Positions 1 to 8,059 of a DNA stretch of 64,000 nucleotides are shown piece by piece (the stretch's first letter is position 1; every line of letters begins with the position of its first letter). Under the pieces are notes generated by a model, which was not told where the DNA came from, did not search any database, and saw only the letters and a program-made list of their open reading frames with translations. A program made the translations under genes and the position numbers. Source of the stretch: Azospirillum sp. TSA2s (GTDB lineage Bacteria; Pseudomonadota; Alphaproteobacteria; Azospirillales; Azospirillaceae); contig NZ_CP039648.1 in the NCBI RefSeq assembly GCF_004923315.1, forward strand, positions 538,501-602,500, given 5' to 3'.

Positions 1-641
1 ATGTTCACCACCGAATGCTCGAAGGTCATGCCGAAGAACAGCATGATCGGCATCCACATGGCGATCACCTTGCCGCTGACCGAGGTGGAGATCATGGCGC
101 CGACGACGCCGGTGGAGACCATCCAGTTGCACAGCATGCCGCGCAGGAAGATGGTCAGCATGCCGGCCGCGCCATACTGGGCATAGCCCAGCGTCCGGTT
201 CTCCCCGATGTGCGAGATGACGGTGCCGACCTTGTCCGGCGGGGTGGAGAAGCCATAGGTGAAGACCACGGCCATCATCACCGCGACCGTCAGCGCGCCC
301 AGGAAGTTGCCGATGAACACCAGCCCCCAGTTGCGCAGCACGCCGCCGATGGTGACGCCCGGCCGCTTGTCGATCAGCGCCAGCGGCGACAGCACGAACA
401 CGCCGGTCAGCAGGTCGAAGCCCAGCAGATACAGCATGCAGAATCCGACCGGGAACAGGATGGCGCCGATGATCGGGAAGCCCGTCTGGACCGTGACCGT
501 GACGGCGAAGACCGCCGCCAGCGCCAGGATCGCCCCGGCCATATAGGCGCGGATGACGGTGTCGCGGGTGGACATGAAAATCTTGGATTCGCCGGCATCC
601 ACCATTTTGGTGACGAACTCGGAGGGCACCAGATACGACAT
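1..641 (-). CDS. formate/nitrite transporter (FNT family), 3' end outside window
   Basis: Integral membrane channel of the FNT family (FocA/NirC), which passes formate, nitrite or related small anions across the inner membrane. The reading frame starts at the ATG at 641 (MSYLVPSEFVTKMVDAG) and stays open to the window edge, giving 213 residues of a normal 260-290. Several hydrophobic segments are visible, together with the family signatures LCNWMVSTGVV (fourth segment region) and GMTFEHSVVN near the cut end, which match the conserved CN and FEHSVVN motifs of FNT channels. It is transcribed away from the PAS-GGDEF-EAL gene, from which it is separated by about 660 bp. The substrate cannot be decided from this part. 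Confidence 0.9.
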   Translation of the reverse strand, partial: MSYLVPSEFVTKMVDAGESKIFMSTRDTVIRAYMAGAILALAAVFAVTVTVQTGFPIIGAILFPVGFCMLYLLGFDLLTGVFVLSPLALIDKRPGVTIGGVLRNWGLVFIGNFLGALTVAVMMAVVFTYGFSTPPDKVGTVISHIGENRTLGYAQYGAAGMLTIFLRGMLCNWMVSTGVVGAMISTSVSGKVIAMWMPIMLFFGMTFEHSVVN

Positions 642-1302
642 GACGAGTCCCCTTGGAACAAGCGCTGAAGGAACGGCACGCAGCGTCCGGTGAAGCCCGC
701 GCGGCACCGGTCCGGTGCGGGGCGGGGGAGGAAAGACGCGCTGCGTGTGATTTGGGTGCGGGCCCCGATCATTGGTCCCGCGCGGGTCAAACCGCCGTTG
801 GCTTGAACGGGGAAAAGCACTGCACGCGATGTGCCAACCGCACGGATGCCGGAAATCCGGCGGAATTCGCCCGTCGCCCTTCCTGTCGCGATGTGACGTG
901 GAGCCGCAATTGCCCAAAGACTGTGCTGCGATGAATAAAAAACAGCCATTGGTATAGGAAGGATTGTGAGACCCGGCAGGCTTGCCGTCGTCAACCGTGC
1001 CGCGGTTGGGCTGAAGTCTTTCAGATCTTTAACCGTCCCAGAGAAGACTATCGTTCCGCATCAATGCTTTGGCCGAAAACAGGCGAGGCCGGTCCGCCTA
1101 TGGGTCAGGTTCGGTTACCTTTTTGTTATAATTTCCATTCATATTGTGAGACAGTATCGGCGATGTCGCTTGACGGGTCTCTCCGAACCGACGTCTACTT
1201 TGCCGCATTGCGGAAAAGCGGAAGTTCCACAATCGTTGTTTGAGTTGCAGGCTTATGTTTTTTCCAGGCGGTTCGGGATTGGCGTCGGATGAGGCGCGCA
1301 CG
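642..1302. other. 661-bp non-coding gap between divergent genes
   Basis: No convincing gene is seen on either strand. The gap must carry the promoters of the FNT transporter (leftward) and the cyclic-di-GMP gene (rightward). A short palindrome lies at 848-861 (GCCGGAAATCCGGC). The right half (about 1030-1260) is richer in AT than the coding DNA around it, as expected for a promoter. No clear sigma70, sigma54 or FNR-type site could be assigned. Confidence 0.5.
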
Positions 1303-3360
1303 ATGAGTCACGAGACGGAAGAACAGTATCGCAGCATCTTCGAAAATGCTGTCGAGGGCATCTATCAGACGACTGTCGACGGCCGTTACCTGCGGGTCAA
1401 TCCGGCTCTTGCCGACATCTATGGCTATGTTTCGCCCGAAGACCTGATCGCCAACCTCACCGACATCGCCTGTCAGCTCTATGTCGATCCCGGCAAGCGC
1501 GAGGCCTTCGCCGACCTGATGGCCCGCCAGGACCGGGTCCACAGTTTCGAGGCGCGCGTCTTCCGCCGCGACGGCTCCATCATCTGGATTTCGGAGAGCG
1601 CGCGCTGCGTGCGCGACGCCGCCGGCCGCATCCGCTATTACGAAGGCACCGTCCAGGACATTACCGAACGCAAGCAGCATGAGGAGAAGATCCGGCTGCT
1701 CGCCACCGTGTTCGACAGCGTCGCCGACGGCATCCTGATCGTCGATCCGGAGTTGACGGTCCAGGCGATCAACCCGGCCTACGAAATCATGACCGGCTTC
1801 CAGCGGGAAGAACTGCTGCGCCGGCCGCTTGTCCTCTTCGCCCCCGGCTCGCACGAGCGGGAGTTCATCGACGCCATCTGGACCACCGCGCGGCAGGCCG
1901 GGCGCTGGCAGGGGGAGGTCACCAGCTTCCGCCATTCCGGCGACGCCTTCGCCGCCGCCCTGTCGGTGACGTCGGTCCGCGCGCCGGGCGGCGTGCTGGA
2001 ACATTATGTCCTGACCATCGCCGACATCAGCCAGCGCAAATCACAGGAACACCAGATCCGCTATCAGGCCAGCTTCGACCGGCTGACCGACCTGCCCAAC
2101 CGCTGGCTGGTCTGCGAAAGGCTGGAGGAGGCGATCGTCCGCGCCCAGCGCGGCAAGAGCAAGGTCGCCGTCGCCTTCCTCGACCTCAACCGCTTCAAGC
2201 AGGTGAACGACACGCTGGGCCACCATGCCGGCGACGAACTGCTGAAGCTGGTGGCGCGGCGCCTGCGCAACTGCACGCGCATGACCGACACGGTCGGCCG
2301 GCTGGGCGGGGATGAGTTCCTGATCGTCGCACCCGACGCCGCCGATCGTTCCGCCGGGGCCCGGCTGGTCGAGAAGGTGCTCTATTCGATGTCGGAGCCG
2401 TTCAGCGTCCATAATCAGGAGCTGTTCTGCGGCGCGTCCATCGGCATCGCCTTCTATCCCGACGACGGCGAGACGGCGGACCAGCTTCTGCGCAACGCCG
2501 ATCTGGCGATGTACCATGCCAAGCGCAACCCGGAGCACAAATACGTCTTCTACGACAATGGGATGCGCGAACGGTCGGGCTTTACGCTGGGGCTGGAGAG
2601 CGATCTGCGCCGCGCCAGTGGCGGCGACGAGTTCGAACTGCATTTCCAGCCGAAGATCGACCTTGCCGGCAACCGCACCATCGGAGCGGAAGCGCTGATC
2701 CGCTGGCGCCATCCCGTGCGCGGCATGGTCAGCCCGGCGGAGTTCATTCCGCTGGCCGAGGAAACCGGTTTGATCTGGGAAATCGGCGCCTGGACGCTGA
2801 TCGAATCCTGCCGCCGGCTGGCGGGGTGGATCGAGCGCGGTCTGCCGATCCCGTCGGTGTCGGTCAACCTGTCGCCGCGCCAGTTCCAGGACGCCCGCCT
2901 CGTCGGCTTCGTCCGCAGCGTGGTGGAGTCCGCCGGAATTCCGGCCGACCGGTTGGAACTGGAGCTGACCGAAGGCGCCATGATCGGCGACATCGAGAAG
3001 GCGGTGACGATCCTCAACGGGCTGAAGGACATCGGCGTCCGCCTGTCGATCGACGATTTCGGCACCGGCTATTCCTCGCTGGCCTATCTGAAGCGCTTCC
3101 CCATCGACACGCTGAAGATCGACCGCAGCTTCGTCCGCGACATCGTCAAGTCGACCACCGATCCGGCCATCGTCGGCACCATCGTCAATCTGGCCGAAAG
3201 CCTGGGCTTCGACACCATCGCCGAGGGGGTGGAGACGCAGGAACAGGCCGACATGCTTCGCCTGCAGCGCTGCACCCGCATCCAGGGCTACCTCATCAGC
3301 CGGCCGCTGCCGGTCGACCAGTTCGAGACCTTCCTCAGCAACAGCGTGGTGCCGGCCTGA
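1303..3360 (+). CDS. PAS-PAS-GGDEF-EAL cyclic-di-GMP turnover protein
   Basis: Soluble signalling protein of 685 residues that probably makes and/or degrades cyclic-di-GMP. Two PAS domains (about residues 1-125 and 125-255) are followed by a GGDEF domain with an intact GGDEF active site at residues 335-339. An RMTD motif five residues upstream of it fits the product-inhibition I-site. The EAL domain follows, with EAL at 463-465, SVNLSPRQF, ELTEGAM, DDFGTGYSSL, LKIDRSFV and AEGVETQEQ; all usual metal and catalytic residues appear present. There is no membrane segment. The ATG at 1303 follows GGATGAGG at 1287-1294 and is preferred; a TTG at 1240 and an ATG at 1255 are in frame but add no domain. 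Such proteins commonly set the switch between motility and polysaccharide production, which fits the exopolysaccharide locus nearby (inference). Confidence 0.93.
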   Translation: MSHETEEQYRSIFENAVEGIYQTTVDGRYLRVNPALADIYGYVSPEDLIANLTDIACQLYVDPGKREAFADLMARQDRVHSFEARVFRRDGSIIWISESARCVRDAAGRIRYYEGTVQDITERKQHEEKIRLLATVFDSVADGILIVDPELTVQAINPAYEIMTGFQREELLRRPLVLFAPGSHEREFIDAIWTTARQAGRWQGEVTSFRHSGDAFAAALSVTSVRAPGGVLEHYVLTIADISQRKSQEHQIRYQASFDRLTDLPNRWLVCERLEEAIVRAQRGKSKVAVAFLDLNRFKQVNDTLGHHAGDELLKLVARRLRNCTRMTDTVGRLGGDEFLIVAPDAADRSAGARLVEKVLYSMSEPFSVHNQELFCGASIGIAFYPDDGETADQLLRNADLAMYHAKRNPEHKYVFYDNGMRERSGFTLGLESDLRRASGGDEFELHFQPKIDLAGNRTIGAEALIRWRHPVRGMVSPAEFIPLAEETGLIWEIGAWTLIESCRRLAGWIERGLPIPSVSVNLSPRQFQDARLVGFVRSVVESAGIPADRLELELTEGAMIGDIEKAVTILNGLKDIGVRLSIDDFGTGYSSLAYLKRFPIDTLKIDRSFVRDIVKSTTDPAIVGTIVNLAESLGFDTIAEGVETQEQADMLRLQRCTRIQGYLISRPLPVDQFETFLSNSVVPA

Positions 3361-3374
3361 AGCCAAGAAGGGAC

Positions 3375-3396
3375 GGGCGCCGCCATGCCGGCGCCC
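3375..3396. terminator. hairpin between convergent genes
   Basis: A perfect 8-bp stem (GGGCGCCG at 3375-3382, CGGCGCCC at 3389-3396) with a 6-nt loop lies between the ends of two convergent genes. There is only a short T stretch (GCTTTC) after it, so it may be a weak or bidirectional terminator. Confidence 0.4.
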
Positions 3397-3414
3397 GCGC
3401 GCTTTCTGCCAGGG

Positions 3415-4212
3415 TTACGGTGCCGTCCGTTCCAGGAAATACTCCATCTCCTGGATGATGCCGCTCTGCGCGGCCCAGAGGGCGGCCTGGGTGCGGTTGC
3501 GGACGTTGATGGTCTGCATGATGTGACGGACATGCAGCTTCACCAGATCCTCCGTCATCCCCATCTCGCGCGCGATCTCCTTGTTGCTGCATCCGTCCAT
3601 GATCAGCTTCAGGATACGGGCGTGGCGCGGGTAGAGGCCGGGATAGCCCAGAAGTTCGCTTTCGTGCTGGGCCATCGCCCCGTCCTCTCCGCCCCGGCGG
3701 AGCGCGGTGGGGGAGAAATAGTCGAAGCACTCCTCCGGCACCACCGGCTCGCCGGCATGGATCAGGCGCAGCGCCAGCACGAAGGCGGTCGGGGCCATCC
3801 GGTTCAGCAGATAGCCGCGCACGCCGAAGCGCAGGGCCATCCGCATGTGATGCGCGGAGAACTCGTCGGCGATCATCGCCAGCTTGGCCTGCTCGCCGTA
3901 CCAGCTGCGGAAGTTCCAGGCGTCGGTCTTCAGAGAGGCGAGGTCGAACAGGACGATGTCCGCCGTCCGTTCGGAACTGCCGTTGCCGGCCGGCGGTTCC
4001 AGCGTGACCACGGCCCCGCCGGCCGACAGGCCGTCGGAATAGCGGTCGGGGCCGCCGTTGGTCCGGCCATTCCACATCGTCTTGGGTGAAAGCCCGGTTG
4101 CGAGGCGGCTTTGCGGATCAATGACCTCGAAACAGTCGTCCAGGATGTTCAGGATGGATTCGCGCAGCAATCGGCTTTGGTTGTGAACAATCACACGAAT
4201 GCGATCGGACAT
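3415..4212 (-). CDS. LuxR-family regulator with degenerate receiver domain
   Basis: DNA-binding regulator of 265 residues. The C-terminal part has the LuxR/FixJ helix-turn-helix (RHARILKLIMDGCSNKEIAREM followed by EDLVKLHVRHIMQTINVRNRTQA). The N-terminal part looks like a response-regulator receiver but has lost key residues: the acidic pair after the first strand is His10-Asn11 (VIVHNQSRLL) and the conserved Lys of the GYLLK motif is Asn137. The phospho-acceptor position Asp90 (VLFDLAS) remains. About 45 residues rich in Gly, Ser and Pro are inserted before that strand. Conventional phosphorylation is therefore doubtful. The start at 4212 follows a strong GGGGGAG site; the frame is open further upstream. 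It is monocistronic and lies just before the exopolysaccharide region, whose expression it may control (inference). Confidence 0.85.
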   Translation of the reverse strand: MSDRIRVIVHNQSRLLRESILNILDDCFEVIDPQSRLATGLSPKTMWNGRTNGGPDRYSDGLSAGGAVVTLEPPAGNGSSERTADIVLFDLASLKTDAWNFRSWYGEQAKLAMIADEFSAHHMRMALRFGVRGYLLNRMAPTAFVLALRLIHAGEPVVPEECFDYFSPTALRRGGEDGAMAQHESELLGYPGLYPRHARILKLIMDGCSNKEIAREMGMTEDLVKLHVRHIMQTINVRNRTQAALWAAQSGIIQEMEYFLERTAP

Positions 4213-4862
4213 GTCCGTCTCCCCCAAGAAATAGACGAATTGGCGGACGGTATCGCGCGGCCGGAAGGCAAGGATTCCCCCCTGGACGCTTTGCTTCGAC
4301 GTCGGTGGCTCCGGTACATGGCAATTCAGGTCTGCCGGATTCTCGTGTCCGGCGTACACCCCTCGGCCCCCCGTTCGGGCCGTTGCCACCCTAGTCTCCG
4401 GTACCTCCGCGCCTGGCCGCGCAATGCCGCATATCCGATGGACGGTACACGTTGTATCGGTCCTCTCGTGCTCGCCCGATCGAATTTAGATCAAACTATG
4501 ATCCGGCACTCACGGCATTGTCTGCTGCACTTCTGGAATGGTTCCAGGCTCAGTGGGGTGTGAACTCATACTGTCCGGGCAGAGTCCTTCGTCAGAAGGC
4601 CAGCAGTAATAAGTCATCCTCGCACGCGAATATGGAAGTGATTACCCGCTGAAGCGAGGTCCGTCCCTGGCGGGTTGCGCCGAGTGGGGAAGGTCCCAAG
4701 CAAAGGAAGCCAAACGATATTGCCGTTCGAAGAAGAAAAAGTTCTCTGCAAGACAACTTATATTAGATGGCTCGTCTTGAGGCCGGTTTGCACTGGGCCA
4801 GTTCACTGACGATAATATAGACTCTTAAACAGAGTTTGCCAGGACATTTTTCACTGAACACG
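4213..4862. other. 650-bp non-coding region
   Basis: No supported gene is seen here; the open frames have atypical composition and no ribosome site. The region must contain the promoter of the LuxR-type gene (leftward). The right part, 4735-4855, is AT-rich and includes a small inverted repeat ACTCT-TAAAC-AGAGT at 4821-4835. An undetected small RNA cannot be excluded. Confidence 0.4.
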
Positions 4863-4908
4863 GAAACGAAAACGGAGCCACGCCGGGACGGGACTCCGCT
4901 TTCGTTTC
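4863..4908 (-). terminator. hairpin terminator of the CBM60-like gene
   Basis: A long stem pairs 4863-4879 with 4891-4908 (GAAACGAAAACGGAGCC against GGACTCCGCTTTCGTTTC), broken only by a G-U type mismatch and one bulge. It sits 26 bp past the stop codon of the minus-strand gene. Read on the minus strand, the 3' arm is itself T-rich (CCGTTTTCGTTTC), so it can work as a rho-independent terminator, although no separate T tract follows. Confidence 0.6.
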
Positions 4909-4933
4909 GACGGGCTGCCGTCGGGCTTCCGCT

Positions 4934-7717
4934 TTACGCCGCCATGTCGTGGGTGATGGCGAAGACGCCGGTGTCCCAGCGGGCGATGGTGGTGTCGAAG
5001 CCGCCGACACCGTTCACCACGTCGAAGCCCTGCGTGGTGTTGTGGATCAGGTCCTGGACCGTGTAGTGGCCGTTGGCAAGCTGAAGCTCCACATGGGTGG
5101 CCACCGCCTTGCGCGCCGCGGTGTCGTTGAAATCGACCCGATCGGAGGCGACGACGATCAGCCGGTCCTTCTGGTCGTAGAAGCCGTAGCCGGTGATCTG
5201 GGCGTCCGGATCCTTGTCGGTGAAGGTCAGCGGGTAATGGTAGTTCAGCGCCTCGTCGCCGATCAGGACCGGCGCCTTGGCCTTCAGGGCGGCGATCTCG
5301 GCGTCGCTGAACAGGTTGTGGCCGTCGTAGGTCGCCTGCGGAATGATCCAGGCGCTGGGCGTGCTGGCCTTGGTCATCGACGGCAGGGCCGCGTCGCTGA
5401 CGTAATAGCCGAAGGTCGCGCCGGCATCATGCAGCTTGGTGATCGGCTCCAGCAACTCGCCGAGATAGGCGTTGCCGATGGCGTTGCCGTCGGGCTCCAG
5501 CGCGTTCATCGCCTTCTCGGCATTGGCGCTGTAATAGAGCGCCGGGCCGAAGGGACGGGTCGGCACGATGTCGCGCAGCATGTCCAGCCACGGCTGCTTC
5601 ACCTCGCCCCAATCGTGATAGCTGCGCGACCACTGTTCCGCCGCGCGGCGGACGCCGCCCTGGTCGTCGGCGATCATCGTCCAGCCGCTCTGCAGCCAGG
5701 TCTGTTCCAGGCGGCCCCAGCCCAGTTCCTCGCGCACCGTACCGGTCACGCCGGTGTAGAGGCTGTTCACCGCACCCCAGTAATCATCCTCCGACGAGGA
5801 CATCATGTGGCCGAAATGAGCGTCCGGCGCGCGGGCGGCATGGATGCCCAGCATCGCCTGCTCGTAGGAGGCCGGCGCCTGCTTGTGCTGCATCTCGAAG
5901 CGTTCGAGGGTCTGCACGTTGAACAGGATGTCCTTCTCGTTCATCGTGTCGGCGATCACGCGGGCATCGACGCCGGCGAATTCGCGCATCGCCGCCGGGG
6001 TGAAGGACACCTGGGTGGTCAGCCATGCGGCGTGGCCGGTGTTCTTGACGATGGCATCGTCCAGCGCCTTCCAGCCATAGGCCCAGCCGTCGACGAAGTA
6101 ATCCAGCCACTGGGTCGGGTGGTTGTCGACGATGTCCGCCGCCTGCTGCGCCAGCGTGCTTCCCGCCACCTTGATGCCGGTCTTGGCGCTGAACTCCGCG
6201 ATCATGCGGCTGTTGAAGAAGTCCATCACGCCGGAATGCGGGCTGCCGTCGAAGAAGTCGGCCAGTTCATAGCCGCGGGTGCCGGTCAGGGCCGACAGGC
6301 GGCCCAGCTTGTCGGCCATCCAGTCGGCGTAATGGGCGGTGCCGCCGGTCCAGCCGGCCGGCGCGTCCTTGGCGTCCAGCGGCATCAGCGGGCTGATATA
6401 GCCCCAGCCACTGGGATTGCTGCTGTCGGCGTTCAGGACGTAGCCCTCGGCGTCGCGGCCCAGATACTGCTGATGCGCCTTGACCCAGGACACCCAGGCC
6501 TTGTGGCCGCCCAGGCTGGCGAACTCACCGCCGTTCTGCGACTCCGTGAAGGTATCCTCCCACAGCTGCAGGCCGATCAGCGGCATCACCCCGTCGGACA
6601 GATGACCGGCGGCGACGTCGCGGGTTTCCTTCAGGTGGGCGGCGTTGGAGTAATCGGGCACAGATTCCCAGAACAGGTGCTGCGGCGCCAGCCCGCGGTC
6701 GGCACCCCAGGAGATGGTCGACACATCGGACATCAGCGGCGGCCGGTCGCTGCTGACCCCGGCGCTGGCGCTGTGGTCGTTCTTCGGCAGCGAGGTGGTG
6801 GGCGTCGTCGGAGCCGGCGTGGTGGGGGCGGGCGCAGTCGGGGCCGGGGAAGTCGGGGTGGGTGCCGTGGGCGTGGTGGTCGTGGTGCCGCCTAGCATGT
6901 CCTTGGTGACGGGAACGCTCAGCGTGCCGTTCCACCAAAGGCCCTGCTGGCCGGAGATGACGTCCTTTCCGTCCAGCGCGCCGCGGTCATAGGTGACCCC
7001 GGCGGCGTTGGAGGCGACACTGTGACCGTTCACCACGACCGAACCGACAAAAAGGCTGCGGTCCTGGCCGTTGACGACGGCGTCGTTGTCGTACTGGACC
7101 TGGACCTTGTGCGCCTGGGTCGGGTCGAGATCGACCGTGAATTTGTAGGCGGTCTGGCTGGTGGCGGCCACCTTGGCGTCGCCAACCGCCTTGCCGTCGA
7201 CCAGAAGCTTGAAGTGCGGCGGCACCCCGCCGGCGCTCTTGCCCCAGGCGTTGACGACGACGCTGTAGGACTTGGTGGCCGCCGGAGCCGCGTCGACAGT
7301 ATCGGCCATCGGGAACAGCGACGCCGGCAGCGGCACGTTCAGCGCACCGCCCCAGTACAGGGCTTCCTGCCCCTTCACCACGTCCTTTCCGTCGACCGCA
7401 CCCTTGTCATAGGTGACCGACGGATCGGTGGCGGCGATCGACGTGCCGTTCACCGAGACGGCGCGGACGAACAGGTTGCGGTCGACGCCGCCCGACAGGC
7501 CGTCGTTGTCGTAGACGATCTGCAGCTTGTGTGCGCTGTCGGCCGCGACCTTGGCGGAGATGGTGTAGCGCCCCAGGGTGCTGCTGTTCACCGTCGCCTG
7601 ACCGATGGTCGCGCCGTCGAGCTTGAGCGCCAGATGCGGCCAGACGCCGCCGGCTGCTTGTCCCCATGCGTCGATCGCAAAGGTGACATCGATGAGATTG
7701 GACCCGGTGGACGACAT
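4934..7717 (-). CDS. large protein with two CBM60-like xylan-binding-type modules and a glycosidase-like C-terminal region
   Basis: Protein of 927 residues. Two tandem repeats of about 135 residues fill the N terminus. Each has the pattern DAWG/NAWG..AGG..PH..L.(L/V)DG, then HK(L/V)Q(I/V).YDND and DR(N/S)LFV..V.VNG. This matches the calcium-dependent xylan-binding fold of CBM60. A Thr/Pro/Ala linker follows, and then about 600 residues with glycoside-hydrolase-like features (DFFDGSPHS, SSSEDDYWG, LIGDEALNYHYP). I cannot assign that part to a family. There is no signal peptide, so export, if it occurs, would need another route. The ATG at 7717 is preferred because GGGAG precedes it by 8 nt; an ATG at 7732 has no such site. 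It lies beside the exopolysaccharide locus and may bind, trim or cleave that polymer (inference). Confidence 0.75.
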   Translation of the reverse strand: MSSTGSNLIDVTFAIDAWGQAAGGVWPHLALKLDGATIGQATVNSSTLGRYTISAKVAADSAHKLQIVYDNDGLSGGVDRNLFVRAVSVNGTSIAATDPSVTYDKGAVDGKDVVKGQEALYWGGALNVPLPASLFPMADTVDAAPAATKSYSVVVNAWGKSAGGVPPHFKLLVDGKAVGDAKVAATSQTAYKFTVDLDPTQAHKVQVQYDNDAVVNGQDRSLFVGSVVVNGHSVASNAAGVTYDRGALDGKDVISGQQGLWWNGTLSVPVTKDMLGGTTTTTPTAPTPTSPAPTAPAPTTPAPTTPTTSLPKNDHSASAGVSSDRPPLMSDVSTISWGADRGLAPQHLFWESVPDYSNAAHLKETRDVAAGHLSDGVMPLIGLQLWEDTFTESQNGGEFASLGGHKAWVSWVKAHQQYLGRDAEGYVLNADSSNPSGWGYISPLMPLDAKDAPAGWTGGTAHYADWMADKLGRLSALTGTRGYELADFFDGSPHSGVMDFFNSRMIAEFSAKTGIKVAGSTLAQQAADIVDNHPTQWLDYFVDGWAYGWKALDDAIVKNTGHAAWLTTQVSFTPAAMREFAGVDARVIADTMNEKDILFNVQTLERFEMQHKQAPASYEQAMLGIHAARAPDAHFGHMMSSSEDDYWGAVNSLYTGVTGTVREELGWGRLEQTWLQSGWTMIADDQGGVRRAAEQWSRSYHDWGEVKQPWLDMLRDIVPTRPFGPALYYSANAEKAMNALEPDGNAIGNAYLGELLEPITKLHDAGATFGYYVSDAALPSMTKASTPSAWIIPQATYDGHNLFSDAEIAALKAKAPVLIGDEALNYHYPLTFTDKDPDAQITGYGFYDQKDRLIVVASDRVDFNDTAARKAVATHVELQLANGHYTVQDLIHNTTQGFDVVNGVGGFDTTIARWDTGVFAITHDMAA

Positions 7718-8059
7718 CGGCACGACTCCCATTAATCGGATATTAAGATCTTGCTAGGTCGGGTTAACCGTATCGGTTGGATTACCCTGCTCGTTAGGAG
7801 TAGTCGCACAGAATTCGCCACAAAAAGGAGAGTCAATCTTGGGACATGACTCTGACTCATCTTTGACTCTTCCAAAAAAATCGATTTTGAATCCGCGAAT
7901 GTTTTAGTGCCTGAAGGACTGAGTCAGACAGCGGCAGTCTTAAGCCTGTTGTGTGGTGTCCATATCTTTCGTTTGTTTGGCGTGGGTGCCGGCGCCGTGG
8001 TCCACTTCGGCACGAACCGCAGCAAATACCGCCGATCAGGCCGGGCAGGAGATCGTTCC
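7718..8059. other. 342-bp divergent promoter region with repeated TGACTC motif
   Basis: Non-coding region between the CBM60-like gene (leftward) and a glycosyltransferase gene (rightward). It is AT-rich at 7735-7900 and contains five copies of TGACTC or its complement within about 100 bp, described separately. No gene was seen. Confidence 0.6.
7830..7926. repeat. cluster of five TGACTC/GAGTCA hexamers (possible operator)
   Basis: GAGTCA occurs at 7830-7835 and 7921-7926, and TGACTC at 7847-7852, 7853-7858 and 7864-7869. Five copies of one hexamer in 97 bp of a divergent promoter region, two of them directly abutting and the next 11 bp on, is well above chance. It looks like an array of binding half-sites for a regulator; which one is unknown. 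Confidence 0.45.

Noticed and set aside
848..861. Palindrome GCCGGAAATCCGGC as a regulatory site
   Set aside because: It is too short and GC-rich to distinguish from chance in this genome.
4111..4563. 150-codon plus-strand frame next to the LuxR-type gene
   Set aside because: It overlaps the regulator start in antisense and has no domain or ribosome site.
4949..6895. 648-codon plus-strand frame opposite the CBM60-like gene
   Set aside because: Antisense shadow of high-GC coding DNA; the composition is His/Gln/Arg-rich and no family is visible.
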